From Phycisphaerae bacterium (GTDB taxonomy: Bacteria > Planctomycetota > Phycisphaerae > UBA1845 > PWPN01): 38,399 nucleotides of DNA. The DNA lies in assembly GCA_030372985.1 (NCBI GenBank), contig JAUCQB010000010.1, positions 1 to 38,399 of the forward strand, written 5' to 3'. Below, piece by piece: positions 7,558 through 17,573 of the stretch; position 1 is the first letter of the stretch; every line of letters starts with the position of its first letter. Both the position numbers and the translations under genes were made by a program. The notes beneath the pieces were generated by a model. It was not told the origin of the DNA. It ran no database searches and saw nothing but the letters and a program-made list of their open reading frames with translations.

Positions 7558-10182
7558 TTACCGGGCGATGGGTGACTGTCGCCAGGGTGTGACGAGAAGC
7601 CCCGATTTATGGACCTTGACTTCAATGGTCCCGTCCGTCTGACAGTCGAGATACACCCGACCGGCCAGAACGTCCGCCAGGCGATTGGGTATATCGGTGT
7701 TGCGCGGTCCGCCGCACCGAATGCAGTATCGTGGATTGACCGCCAGAATGAATTGACGAGGGTCACCGGTTGTGCTGCCGTGGTGAGGGAGGACCAGGAC
7801 GTCGGCGGCCAGGCCGCTTCTCTGCATCAGGTAGCTCTGTCCCTGCTCCATGATGTCGCCACACAAGAGGATTCGATAGCCGGCGTAGCCGATCCGAAGG
7901 ACGAGCGAGCTGTCATTGGCGTTCCTGATCGACAGGCTGCCCGGCGTCGGCGGCCAGAGAACCTCCACTGTCACATTGCCTGTGTCGGGCAGGGAGGAAC
8001 CCCGGCTGATGAGGGTCATCGGCATCCTTCTCTGACGCAGATCGACGAGCAGGCGATCGGCGGCATCACCCGGATTGCTGAAGTCGAAGAACCAGGGAGA
8101 TATCAGAACCCGCCGGACATTGTGGTGGTCTATCAGATCCGGCACGCCGCTGAAATGGTCGAGGTTGGCATGGCTCAGCACCAGCGCGTCGATTGAGGAG
8201 ATCCGCTTGTCCGCCAGCAACGGTCCAACCACCCATCGCTGGATGTCGTATCCGGCCAGCGAGCCGACGTCGTACATCCACGTTTGACCGTTCGGGAAAG
8301 AGATCAGGCAGCAGTTTCCGTTGGCGATGGAGGGGAATGTCAGCGTGAGCGTGCCACGCCGAGGCGAGGGCGAGAGATGCCAGATCCAGGCGGCCGCCAC
8401 GATCGTCGCCACAGCGATCAGCCACCGTCTGCGCAGGCGCAGCCAGGGCCAGACGGTCCACAGGCCGATGAGGCCCAGGGTCACGGCGGTCAGCCAGAGA
8501 GGAATCGCCGGCGTGATCGTACCCGATCCGGGGAGTATCTGCAGTCGGTCAACCAAGCGGATGAGCCAATCGCTGAGCCAGGCCAGCGGTTTGCCGAGCA
8601 GACCCCCGCCGGAGGGAACACCCGTCGATACCAACGTTTTCAGGAAACCGAGTACCAGCACGAACCAGACCAGTGGAATAATCAGAATCGTGTTCAGCCA
8701 ACCCCACATGGCGATCTGCCGGAAATGGTAAACCCCCAGGACCGTGCCGACCGCCCAGGCAGCGACGCTGATGGCCAGCGACCACCCGAGAGCGTTCAGA
8801 AACCAGTCCAGTATCATCCTCGGCGGCGACGGCGGATTGAGTCTCTTCTGGATCGCCGGCGAGAGGAGAGGATCGTCGCGGCCGAGCATCCGCCTCAGTG
8901 CAAGCGTTGAGACGGTATGGAGACGCGGCCCGACGAACATCAATGCCAGGACGGTAACGTATGAAAGCTGAAAACCCGGGTCGAACAACTGCATGGGCTG
9001 AATGATGAGCAGGATGATCGCGGAGAGGGCCAGCCAGTTGACGGATCGGGCCGGGCGGCGGAGCAGAACCGAGATGCACAGCAGGCTTCCCATCAGGGCG
9101 GATCGCACCACGGGCGGCTCCGGCTCGGTCAGGAGGGCGTACCCGATAATCAGGATCATAGCCCAGAACGCACAGGCCCGGCGTGATACGCCGGCCAGCG
9201 TTCCGATCATCCAGACGACCGAAGCGAGCATGGCAACGTGCGCCCCGCTCACGCTGAGATAGTGAACCGTTCCGGTGTTGACAAACGCCTGGTTCAGCCT
9301 GTCATCCACGGCGCTGCGCTGACCAAGCACCAGGGCGGCCAGCATGTTGGCCCCCGGCATGTCGCCGGGCATTGCCTGATCGATCATGGCCGCCTTCAGG
9401 CGACGCCTGAAATCTGCGATCCATCGCCGGCCCGGATCTGAGACACCTGTTACCACCAAATCTGCATCTCGCTCGCATGACACCTCCGCGAGGATGCCCT
9501 TGCGCCGCAGGATCAACCGCCAATCCTTTTCACCTGGATTGTCTGGCGGCGGCGTCTGATAGAGAGTTCCGGTGATCTCGACGCGATCCCCGGGTGCGAC
9601 ATGCAGGACGGGCTGGCGGACGTGGACCGCGACGGTCCCGCATACGGCCAGCGGACCGGAGCGGCCTTCGAGTTGCTCGGCGTCCACCAGCAGACGCGTG
9701 CGAGGCAATTCCTTGAACCAGGTGATCCGACCGGTGCTGGCCGAGCGAATCCGCGGCGGTGTCAGCACCGTTCCGGTTATCCGAACCCGAAGTGGCTCGC
9801 GCGGGCAATACTGAGCAACATGATTCGCCGGCTGTCGTCGAAAATGAAGATCGTGAACCGCCGCTCCCGTTGAGAACGCCGCCAAAGGCAAGACGGCATG
9901 CAGGAGCCATGGGCGGCGGCGGGCGACCGGGAGCAACCCGCCTCCCAGGAGGAACAGGAGGATCGACAGCCAGCCCGGCACAGCCCACGCGGCATCGAGC
10001 CCTATCCCGGCCACCAAGGCCACCGCGGGCAGCACCAGCGGCTGATCGTTGAGCCAGACCGCCAGTTCGGCACGACGAGAGAGAGGCGCGGGCAGATGTT
10101 GTGTGTCGAGGTTCAGATCAGGCTGTTCGAGCAGCGAGGTCAACGATGCACCGGGCCTGCAAGAATACCAGCCATCGAGCAA
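7558..10182 (-). CDS. comEC: ComEC/Rec2-type DNA uptake channel with metallo-beta-lactamase domain
   Basis: ComEC carries single-stranded DNA across the inner membrane during natural transformation. Order of parts: N-terminal membrane segments, a soluble DUF4131/OB-like region (ITGTVLTPP, GDRVEITGTLY), the multi-pass competence domain (GQRSAVDDRLNQAFVNTGTV, LSVSGAHVAMLAS) and a C-terminal metallo-beta-lactamase-like domain (VLSHANLDH, NDSSLVLRIGY, ILLCGDI, LVLPHHGS). At 874 residues it is family-typical. The first metal motif is HxNxDH (H671, N673, D675, H676) instead of HxHxDH. The longest start is TTG 10182, overlapping addA by 65 bp; neither it nor TTG 10143 has a strong ribosome site, so translation may be coupled to addA. 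The cognate uptake pilus is not in the window. Confidence 0.93.
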   Translation of the reverse strand: MLDGWYSCRPGASLTSLLEQPDLNLDTQHLPAPLSRRAELAVWLNDQPLVLPAVALVAGIGLDAAWAVPGWLSILLFLLGGGLLPVARRRPWLLHAVLPLAAFSTGAAVHDLHFRRQPANHVAQYCPREPLRVRITGTVLTPPRIRSASTGRITWFKELPRTRLLVDAEQLEGRSGPLAVCGTVAVHVRQPVLHVAPGDRVEITGTLYQTPPPDNPGEKDWRLILRRKGILAEVSCERDADLVVTGVSDPGRRWIADFRRRLKAAMIDQAMPGDMPGANMLAALVLGQRSAVDDRLNQAFVNTGTVHYLSVSGAHVAMLASVVWMIGTLAGVSRRACAFWAMILIIGYALLTEPEPPVVRSALMGSLLCISVLLRRPARSVNWLALSAIILLIIQPMQLFDPGFQLSYVTVLALMFVGPRLHTVSTLALRRMLGRDDPLLSPAIQKRLNPPSPPRMILDWFLNALGWSLAISVAAWAVGTVLGVYHFRQIAMWGWLNTILIIPLVWFVLVLGFLKTLVSTGVPSGGGLLGKPLAWLSDWLIRLVDRLQILPGSGTITPAIPLWLTAVTLGLIGLWTVWPWLRLRRRWLIAVATIVAAAWIWHLSPSPRRGTLTLTFPSIANGNCCLISFPNGQTWMYDVGSLAGYDIQRWVVGPLLADKRISSIDALVLSHANLDHFSGVPDLIDHHNVRRVLISPWFFDFSNPGDAADRLLVDLRQRRMPMTLISRGSSLPDTGNVTVEVLWPPTPGSLSIRNANDSSLVLRIGYAGYRILLCGDIMEQGQSYLMQRSGLAADVLVLPHHGSTTGDPRQFILAVNPRYCIRCGGPRNTDIPNRLADVLAGRVYLDCQTDGTIEVKVHKSGLLVTPWRQSPIAR

Positions 10183-13100
10183 CTACTGGACGCTGGAGAA
10201 TACCTTGCAGGGCCTTTGCATAGTTGTCAAGCTGTTCTTCATAAACTCGCGATCGCTCGATACAGTCTCCGGCCGTGATGGCATCGGTCTTGTAGTCCAC
10301 GATTTCCAGGTGATCCTCGTGGCATAAGAGCACATCGACTGTGCCCCTGACCAGGACCACGTCGCGGGAATCTTGGGCGGCGACCATCGGCTCGTAGCGA
10401 TCAGGTGCGACCCTCGACACGAAGGCGGTTTCCCGTCGCACCCTTGCAGCGTGCTTGCGAATATGCTGACCAAGAGCAGTGGAGAAGAACCACGCGACAT
10501 CGTCGAGCAGCACCGCCGAGGCTTCACTCTCGCTGAGGCGTCCGGCCTCCAGCAATGAGCGACGCTGCTCGGCCAAGTCGGCGGCATCACAAGGTCTGGC
10601 CAAGTCGATAAGCTGGCAGAACCGATGGGTCGCGAGTCCACGATGGACCGCCTGGACGGCCGGCAACGGCTCAATGAAGGTCGGCACGGCTGGTGCAGGT
10701 GCGGCGACCGGCGGCTTGCCTGGTCGCAGGTCGGGGTCGCTCCAAGACTCCCAACGGCGTTTCAGTTCGGTCACCGCGACCCGCGCCGGGAGGGTCGTCA
10801 ATTCGAGGGCCGGATATGACGCGTCCAGGGACGCGATCAGTTGCGGGGCCTCATCGGATGCCTGGACGGGCTCGTCGCCCGGCAGAGGCTCAAGCCGGGC
10901 AAAGTTGGCCAGAGCATCGAGCCGCTCGGGAACAACCGCAGGCGGCGTCCGCCAGCCATCGGTCTCGGTCCTGGGATATTGATGAACCTCTACGAGGACT
11001 GAGCCGGACGAAGCGCTGTCTCCGGGCCACCGGACGTCATCGGCCGGGGCCGCCCCGAGTGCCGCCAGCAACCAGGTGAGCGGTTCGTTGGCCACTTCGA
11101 GCTGCAGGTGAGGCAAGCCCTCCGCGGATGGTTCGCGCGGCAACCGGAACGCGGCCAGCCGCTCCAATTGGATGCGTCCGACCAGGAGCAGATGCTCGCG
11201 GGCACGCGTCAGAGCAACGTACAGGACACGAAGCTCTTCGGAGAGACTCTCTCTGCGGTGATCTTCAACCGCCAGTTGGTGGATCAACGTCGGATAGTGG
11301 ATTCGCTTCTGGGGGTTTGCGGCACGCAGTGCGATGCCCAGGTTGCGATGGATCAGCACGCTTCGGTTGGTGTCGGACAGATTGAACGTTTTCGACAGAT
11401 CGGCCACGATGACCACCGGAAACTCCAGCCCCTTGCTGGTGTGGACAGTCATGATTCGGACCGCATTGTCGTCTCCGCCGGCGCCGGCAGGCTGTTGGGG
11501 AGACCGCTCGGCCGCGAGCATTTCATCCATGAATCGCAGGAACCGCCGAAGCCCCTGTCTGCGGAACTGACCGAACTCCCGCGCAAGATTGTGAATCTGG
11601 ATGAGCCGTTCTCGTCGGCGGGCGCCGTCCGGCAGGCCGGCGACGAACGCCGGATAGTGTGTTTCCTCAAGAATCTCCCACAGGACCTCCGCGACCGGCA
11701 GGCGGCGAATGCGCGTCCGCCAGCGATCGAGTGTCGCCAGGATCACAGATAGCCGAGATCGAAGCTCCTGATCAGGCCCGTTCTTTGCACACCGCAGGAC
11801 CGCCCGGTGGAACGGACCTTCGCCCTCGTGCAGACGAAGGTGAAGCATCTCCGTCTCGGTCAACGGCTGACCGACGAGCGGCGATCTCAGCACCGCGGCC
11901 AGGGGAATGTCCTGCTGCCGGTTATCGAGCACGCGCAGCAGACTGAGAATATCGCGGAACTCGGTCGAATCGGCCGGGCTCTCACCTCGTCCGATGAGCA
12001 CGGGAATCTCCATCCGGCGGAGAATGTTGGCGATCGGCTCGGCCTTGTGCGGCATCGATCGGAGCAGGATGACGATGTCGCGGTACTCGATCGGCCGCAG
12101 GACAGGCGGGCCGCCGGGCGTGGCGGGCCGATCGGCCACGTTCATCCGCTCGCCGGTTGAGCCCATCCAGTCCTGGATGCGCCGGCCGATCAGGAAGGCC
12201 TCTCGCTCAATGCCGGCCAGCTCATCGTGCTGCGAATCACCGTGCGTCGCGTCGGTATCGTCCGCTTCTTCTTCGTCCGCGTGGCTCGCTTGAGCCACGC
12301 CTTTGATCGGCTCCAGCAGGTGCAGTTCGACCGCCGGCCCGTCGAATGCCCGCAGTCCTCCGCTCGGCGGATAACACGCACCGGCTTTCAGCCTGGCGTT
12401 CTCGTCGTATTCGCTTCCTCCGAACGAGCGGCTCATCAGGGGGGCAAACACGACGTTTACGGCCTTGATGATGCCTTCTCGACTGCGGAAGTTGTCTCCG
12501 AGATGGATCAGCTTGCCGATGGCAGATTCGGGCGAGAACGCATCCGCGCGGCTGGTGAACAGTGCGGGCTCGGCCAACCGGAACCGGTAAATACTCTGCT
12601 TGATGTCGCCTACCGCGAACAGATTGCCCTCGGGAGGGTCGGCCGTCTCACGGCTGACCAGCCGAAGGATCGCCTCCTGCAGCGGATCGACGTCTTGAAA
12701 CTCATCGACCAGGACATGCCGGTACCGTTTCTGGAGTTGAAGAGCGACCTTCGAGGGCCTGCTGGGGTCTCCGTTTTCGGTCAGCAGCCGATAGGCCTGC
12801 CGCTGAAGGTCGTTGAAGTCCACCGCGGCCTGGACGGCCTTGGCCTGCTGATAGCGGTCGTCGAAATCTCTGACCAGCCGCACGATGGTCCGCACGTACG
12901 GCAGGATCCGCTGCAAGCCCTCGATGTATTCGTCCCTGGAAAACGAGCAGATGTTGTCTTGGAGGCGTTTCTCCAGGAGGTCCCTGTGCCATTCGACGAT
13001 TTTCTTGGCCGCGTCGAACTGAGCAACTTCAGTTTCAGGGAGCTTGCTCGGGCGCCTGCCGGTGGTGATCTTGTGACCCGCAACTTCTCGGGCGATCTCG

Positions 13101-13957
13101 TCCCAGGCATCCGGATTCCCGGCCTTCAGGCGGTCGAGCCACGCCTCACACTGCGAGCGGTACTCACGCAGGGCGTCGGCGTGCATCGAGGCGATCGGGT
13201 ACAGCGTCTCGATGACTCTCGCGCTCTCGTTGGCCTGCCGGATATGGAGGTCCACCTCGCGGATCAGCCGGCCGTGCTGAATCTCGTCAATCCGGTCGCA
13301 GAGGGCATCAGGGGTACCGGCTTCGAGAGCCTCGACCGCACGTTCGAGCCAGGCCTGCGGTTCAGGCAGGCTGGCGGCGAAGCCGTGAATCGAGAGGAGG
13401 GCCTCGGCGATGTTGACGTCGTTACCCCCGCCGTAGTCATCGACCAACGACTGAAACCCGCGTCCGTATTCGTCGTCGCGGCCGTAGAGCTCGACGAATA
13501 GCGCATCCAGTGTCTCATGTCGCAGCAGATCGGCCTCGTCTTCGGCCAGGACCGCCGCCTGTGGATCGACGCCGGCCTGCGGGAACCATTGTTGAATCAC
13601 CGTTTTGCAGAAGGAGTGAATCGTCGAAATGCTCGCGCTTTCCAGCAGGTGAAGCTGCTGGTCGAGCCACGGGGCCTGTGACGATTCCATTCGGCGCTGG
13701 CGGATGGCTTTTCGAATGCGGGTGCGCATCTCCCCCGCCGCCGCATCGGTGAACGTAACCACCAGCAGCTCGTCGATGCCGCAGCGGTCGGGCTTGGGCA
13801 GGTCACAAATCAGGTAGGCGCAGCGCTCCGCCAGCACGGTGGTCTTGCCTGCGCCGGCGGCGGCCGAGACCAGCAGGCTCCTGCCGGTGGTCTGGATCGC
13901 CTCTCTTTGGCTCTTCGTGAGGTGGGCGTAGCGATCGCGGGCCGGTGCATCAGGCAT
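10118..13957 (-). CDS. addA: AddA: helicase-nuclease subunit of the AddAB recombination complex
   Basis: AddA is the UvrD-like 3'-5' helicase/nuclease subunit of AddAB, the RecBCD counterpart that processes DNA ends to load recombinase. The 1279-residue length is close to known AddA (about 1230). Seen: Walker A SAAAGAGKTT (residues 31-40), a DEFQD box at about 418-422, helicase motif segments such as VGDIKQSIYRFR, HTSKGLEFPVVIVADL and LYVALTRAREHLL, and the C-terminal RecB-type nuclease motif LEIVDYKTD (D1221, K1223) preceded by GTVDVLL. The ATG at 13957 overlaps the addB stop by 8 bp, indicating translational coupling. The 3' end overlaps comEC. Confidence 0.95.
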   Translation of the reverse strand: MPDAPARDRYAHLTKSQREAIQTTGRSLLVSAAAGAGKTTVLAERCAYLICDLPKPDRCGIDELLVVTFTDAAAGEMRTRIRKAIRQRRMESSQAPWLDQQLHLLESASISTIHSFCKTVIQQWFPQAGVDPQAAVLAEDEADLLRHETLDALFVELYGRDDEYGRGFQSLVDDYGGGNDVNIAEALLSIHGFAASLPEPQAWLERAVEALEAGTPDALCDRIDEIQHGRLIREVDLHIRQANESARVIETLYPIASMHADALREYRSQCEAWLDRLKAGNPDAWDEIAREVAGHKITTGRRPSKLPETEVAQFDAAKKIVEWHRDLLEKRLQDNICSFSRDEYIEGLQRILPYVRTIVRLVRDFDDRYQQAKAVQAAVDFNDLQRQAYRLLTENGDPSRPSKVALQLQKRYRHVLVDEFQDVDPLQEAILRLVSRETADPPEGNLFAVGDIKQSIYRFRLAEPALFTSRADAFSPESAIGKLIHLGDNFRSREGIIKAVNVVFAPLMSRSFGGSEYDENARLKAGACYPPSGGLRAFDGPAVELHLLEPIKGVAQASHADEEEADDTDATHGDSQHDELAGIEREAFLIGRRIQDWMGSTGERMNVADRPATPGGPPVLRPIEYRDIVILLRSMPHKAEPIANILRRMEIPVLIGRGESPADSTEFRDILSLLRVLDNRQQDIPLAAVLRSPLVGQPLTETEMLHLRLHEGEGPFHRAVLRCAKNGPDQELRSRLSVILATLDRWRTRIRRLPVAEVLWEILEETHYPAFVAGLPDGARRRERLIQIHNLAREFGQFRRQGLRRFLRFMDEMLAAERSPQQPAGAGGDDNAVRIMTVHTSKGLEFPVVIVADLSKTFNLSDTNRSVLIHRNLGIALRAANPQKRIHYPTLIHQLAVEDHRRESLSEELRVLYVALTRAREHLLLVGRIQLERLAAFRLPREPSAEGLPHLQLEVANEPLTWLLAALGAAPADDVRWPGDSASSGSVLVEVHQYPRTETDGWRTPPAVVPERLDALANFARLEPLPGDEPVQASDEAPQLIASLDASYPALELTTLPARVAVTELKRRWESWSDPDLRPGKPPVAAPAPAVPTFIEPLPAVQAVHRGLATHRFCQLIDLARPCDAADLAEQRRSLLEAGRLSESEASAVLLDDVAWFFSTALGQHIRKHAARVRRETAFVSRVAPDRYEPMVAAQDSRDVVLVRGTVDVLLCHEDHLEIVDYKTDAITAGDCIERSRVYEEQLDNYAKALQGILQRPVVARWLVFLQARCIVDLAARTA

Positions 13958-16900
13958 CGGGGTATTCCTCCGTCAATCGCTTGAGTATGTCTGCTCGTTT
14001 GCCTAAAGGAGCCAGTGTGTTGGGCGGCTGCCAGTCCGCTTCGTACCGGCACACGGCCATGTAGGGGCACCATCTGCACGGCGAGGCCTTGTTGAGCCGA
14101 TAGGGCTTCACCTCAACGTTGCCATCGAGCAGCGAATCGGCCAGTTCTCCCATCTTACGGCTGACATGGGCCATCATGGCTCTGAATTCGGACGGCCGGG
14201 CCAGATCGCTGCTCTTGTAGGGTTCGCCTGCGTTGGTGAGAGCGGCGCTGATATATTGCGACCTGTGTTCGTTTGTCGCCGAGGTGTCGAGCCCGTCGAG
14301 GGCCGTCAGGTCGAGAATCCCGCGGAACCGGTAAGCCTGCGTCGGGGAAGTGGCCTCCGAAGGATGAGATACCGTTTCGAAGCCCTGCAGCAACGGTAAA
14401 TAGAACGCTGCCACCGGCCGGACCTTTCTGCCGGTGAGCGACTCGCCGACCTCCCGCAGCGCCAGCAGGTATCCAACAAGCTGCAGGGTCAAGCCATGAT
14501 AGACCTCCGCCATATTTAATTTGCGCTCGCTGGCGGTCTTGTAGTCGATGACCGCTGCGCCATAGCTGTCGGCCAACTCGACGACGTCCACCCGGTCGAT
14601 GATGCCATGGAGTTCGACGCGCCGACCCCGTGGCGTCGTGATGACCACCTTCTCGCCCGGTCGATAGCCGAATTCCCGCTCGGTGGCGACGGGGTAGTAC
14701 CGGCCGGACCGAGCCGCGTCGCGCTGCCACTGCGTCACGCGGCGAAGGTGGTCCCTGCTGCGGTCGAAGAGGTAGGCGTTGCGGGCCTCGGCCAGCATCA
14801 TGTCGCCCCCCAACTGGGGAGCCAGTTCGGCCGTAATGCGATCGATGCGGTCGACAACCTCGTCGTCATCAAGCTCGCCGAGCCGACGGTTTTGCCGCGC
14901 CAGCTCCGCGATGAACACCTCCAGCACCGCGTGTGAGATGTTGCCCAGATCGAGCGCGCCGAGGTCGGCCTCCATCCGCTGTTCGAGGGCCAGCGTGTGC
15001 TCGGCAAAGTGCGCGAAGGGGCATGCCGCAAACCTCTCCAGACGGCTGACGCTGGCGGCAAACGGCGCGGGCACCGATTTCTCCATCAGGCCCGGTTCGA
15101 GCTTCGCCTGGTTGCGATATGCCAGACCCGACAGGCACATCCTCAGGGTGTGCTGCCATGTATCGTGCCGCCGTGCGGCCTCGTAAATCGAGTTCCATCG
15201 TGCTCTGGCCGCAGGTTCGACCTCGTCTTCATTCTTCGGACGCGAACGCAATTCCCCGGCCAGACGCTCGGCCAGCTCGGGCAGCCGGCTGATGCCTTCC
15301 GGGCTGCGGGTCAGTCGCGGGTCGTCGTATCGCTGAGGTCGCAGGCCGGGCACCGCCGCCAGCAGATCCTGAAGGTACGCCGACGGCTCAACGGGCTTGC
15401 CGTCGTCTGCGGAACGCGGATAGCTGATCCAAAGGCGTTCACCGGCCCGGGTCATCGCGATATAGGCGAGCATGCGCTCATCAAGCAGTTGCCGCTGGCG
15501 CGACGGGCCGATCTCCATGCCCGCCTGATCGAGATCGTTCCGCTCGATGTCGCCCAGAAGCGGATCCTCGGCACGCCGCATCGGAAAATGCTGCTCGTCG
15601 AAGCCCAGGAGCAGGACCGCGCGGACCGGCGGGTGTCGGCTTCGTTCGATGGCTCCGAGCAGCACCTGGTCGAGGGTGGGCGGCGCCAGGCCCAGATCGA
15701 ACTCCGCCAGGCCGGCCTCGACCGTTTCGCGGAACTCGGTGATGCCCATTCTGTCGCCACCCAGCGCCATCGCGAACTCATCAAGAAACCGGACGAAATC
15801 AACCCAGACCTGACGGTGATGGTCGGCTTCATCGCTCCGGCCGTCGAGTTCCGCGTCACGTGCCCAACGTTCCAGGTGACTGCCCGCGCCGATCCGTTCC
15901 AGGCAGGCGAACAGCGATGATGCCCACGTTCGGCCCTGATGCCCCTCCGGGGCCGCAGCGGTCTCCAACCAGGAGCCAATGGCGTCGAGCCATGCCTGCC
16001 GAGTCTGGTTGATGCGGTTCAGAATGCTTTTCTGTTCATCGGTCATGCCCGCTTTCCGGCCGCGACGTTTAAACATCCGGGTGAAAGCCCATGGCCGTTG
16101 CCAGGCGTCCCGGCCGGCGATCCCGTGGGCCAACAGGTAGTTCTCCAGCGTGTCGGCGTCATCGTCGCCGATCGGCAGCAGGCCCGTCTTGAGAGTCAGC
16201 CTCACCGATTCGAGCCGGCACTCGTCTGAGGCGACGGCCAGCAGCCCGCGAACCAGCTCAATCAGCGGGTGGTTGGTCGTCGGCTGGCGGCGGTCGATGA
16301 AGAACGGGATGCCGGCCGCTCGAAGCGAGGCCGAGAGAAGGTCGTGGTACTCGGTCAGGTCGCGCACCACGACGGCAATGTCCCGGTACCGCAGTGGCGC
16401 ATCGGGCAGTTGCGTGAGGCGGCGGATCTCCGCGACTGCGGCATCGACCTCGCCCCGGCGATCGGGAAACTCCAGCAGGCTGATGGCCGTCGGCGCTGCC
16501 CCGGTGTCCTCCGGAGGGGGCGTGCGGAAAACATGCTTTTCCAGCCTGGCCAGTTCGGGGGCGACGAATCGCGGCGGCGGCGACGGGTCCAGTCGGACCG
16601 GTTCGTCGATGGGGACACCGCCGGCCGTCAGGTCCCTGCGCAGGCGAACCAGCGTGCGTTCGGTGCGGGCGAAGAGCGAGAACGTCGTCCTGGGCAGTTC
16701 GCTCGCCTCGATGGCCGAAGCTCGCGGGTCGACGAGCAAGGCGATCTCCATGAACGCGGCCCGCTGAGCCAGCTTGACCAGCAGGGCATACTCCTGCTGC
16801 GTGAAGCCCGCAAAGCCGTCGACCCATACTTCGGCACCGGTCAGCCACGTGCAGGCGTCAAGTTTCTCGGCGGCCAGGTGCAGATACTGGGCAGGGTCGA

Positions 16901-17441
16901 GTCGACCACCCTCCAGATAGTCGAGATAGGCCCGGTAGAGGCGGGTCAGATCGGTCAGCTTCGCGGCCGCCAGTGGGTTGTTGTCCTGGTATTGCTCTGC
17001 CAACTCGGCCAGCGTCGCGGGTTCGAGATCGGCCCGCATCAGCTCGTCCAGGGCCGAGGACACCTGTCGGACCAGCCCGGGTTTGTCAGCCACACGGCCG
17101 AGCAGTCTCAGATTGTTCTTCTCGCGGCGGATCAGCCGACGGATGGCCATCATCCTCCCGAGCGGGCCGATGGTCTCGTCCGCCCGCCGCGGGTCGGCGC
17201 CCGTTTCGGCGAAGATGCGGTAGGCCAGCCGCTGGAAGCTCAGGACTTCACAGCGGATGAAGCCGTGGATGTCGGGCGTCTCGATCAGTGCCCGCTCCAT
17301 CTGGAAGCTGGCCTGCTCCGGCACCAGCAGAAGCAGCCTGCTGCCGCCGGCGGGGTCCTTGCGCAGCCGTGCCCGGATGGCCTCCAGGCACCGCCACGTC
17401 TTGCCGCTCCCCGCTCGACCGACAATGAAACGAACCGGCAT
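13950..17441 (-). CDS. addB: AddB: Fe-S nuclease subunit of the AddAB recombination complex
   Basis: AddB forms the second arm of AddAB, recognises Chi-like sites and has a nuclease domain stapled by an iron-sulphur cluster. Seen: N-terminal Walker A GRAGSGKT (residues 8-15), a C-terminal nuclease motif AAVIDYKTA, and four cysteines in the AddB pattern, C807 (FAACPFAHF) and C1122-x2-C1125-x5-C1131 (SPCRWCPYMAVC). These positions nearly match those known in Bacillus AddB. Length is 1163 residues. The ATG at 17441 has GGAG seven bases upstream. It is the first gene of the addB-addA-comEC run, with a candidate promoter immediately upstream. Confidence 0.95.
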   Translation of the reverse strand: MPVRFIVGRAGSGKTWRCLEAIRARLRKDPAGGSRLLLLVPEQASFQMERALIETPDIHGFIRCEVLSFQRLAYRIFAETGADPRRADETIGPLGRMMAIRRLIRREKNNLRLLGRVADKPGLVRQVSSALDELMRADLEPATLAELAEQYQDNNPLAAAKLTDLTRLYRAYLDYLEGGRLDPAQYLHLAAEKLDACTWLTGAEVWVDGFAGFTQQEYALLVKLAQRAAFMEIALLVDPRASAIEASELPRTTFSLFARTERTLVRLRRDLTAGGVPIDEPVRLDPSPPPRFVAPELARLEKHVFRTPPPEDTGAAPTAISLLEFPDRRGEVDAAVAEIRRLTQLPDAPLRYRDIAVVVRDLTEYHDLLSASLRAAGIPFFIDRRQPTTNHPLIELVRGLLAVASDECRLESVRLTLKTGLLPIGDDDADTLENYLLAHGIAGRDAWQRPWAFTRMFKRRGRKAGMTDEQKSILNRINQTRQAWLDAIGSWLETAAAPEGHQGRTWASSLFACLERIGAGSHLERWARDAELDGRSDEADHHRQVWVDFVRFLDEFAMALGGDRMGITEFRETVEAGLAEFDLGLAPPTLDQVLLGAIERSRHPPVRAVLLLGFDEQHFPMRRAEDPLLGDIERNDLDQAGMEIGPSRQRQLLDERMLAYIAMTRAGERLWISYPRSADDGKPVEPSAYLQDLLAAVPGLRPQRYDDPRLTRSPEGISRLPELAERLAGELRSRPKNEDEVEPAARARWNSIYEAARRHDTWQHTLRMCLSGLAYRNQAKLEPGLMEKSVPAPFAASVSRLERFAACPFAHFAEHTLALEQRMEADLGALDLGNISHAVLEVFIAELARQNRRLGELDDDEVVDRIDRITAELAPQLGGDMMLAEARNAYLFDRSRDHLRRVTQWQRDAARSGRYYPVATEREFGYRPGEKVVITTPRGRRVELHGIIDRVDVVELADSYGAAVIDYKTASERKLNMAEVYHGLTLQLVGYLLALREVGESLTGRKVRPVAAFYLPLLQGFETVSHPSEATSPTQAYRFRGILDLTALDGLDTSATNEHRSQYISAALTNAGEPYKSSDLARPSEFRAMMAHVSRKMGELADSLLDGNVEVKPYRLNKASPCRWCPYMAVCRYEADWQPPNTLAPLGKRADILKRLTEEYPDA

Positions 17442-17467
17442 TGCCGCTCTCCGACGTTACGAGCGGC

Positions 17468-17496
17468 ATGATAAGGCTACGCGATAATGGCGTCGA
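17468..17496 (-). promoter_or_regulatory. Candidate promoter for addB-addA-comEC
   Basis: On the minus strand TCGACG (17496-17491) and TATCAT (17473-17468) are 17 bp apart, matching sigma-70 at four and five of six positions. The -10 lies about 27 bp upstream of the addB ATG. Confidence 0.4.
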
Positions 17497-17573
17497 GGCT
17501 GTGAACGTGCCTGGCCGTCGTCTGGGTGCCATCGTCAGACTGCGGCGGCCGATGGAGTGGGCAGACGCCGCTG

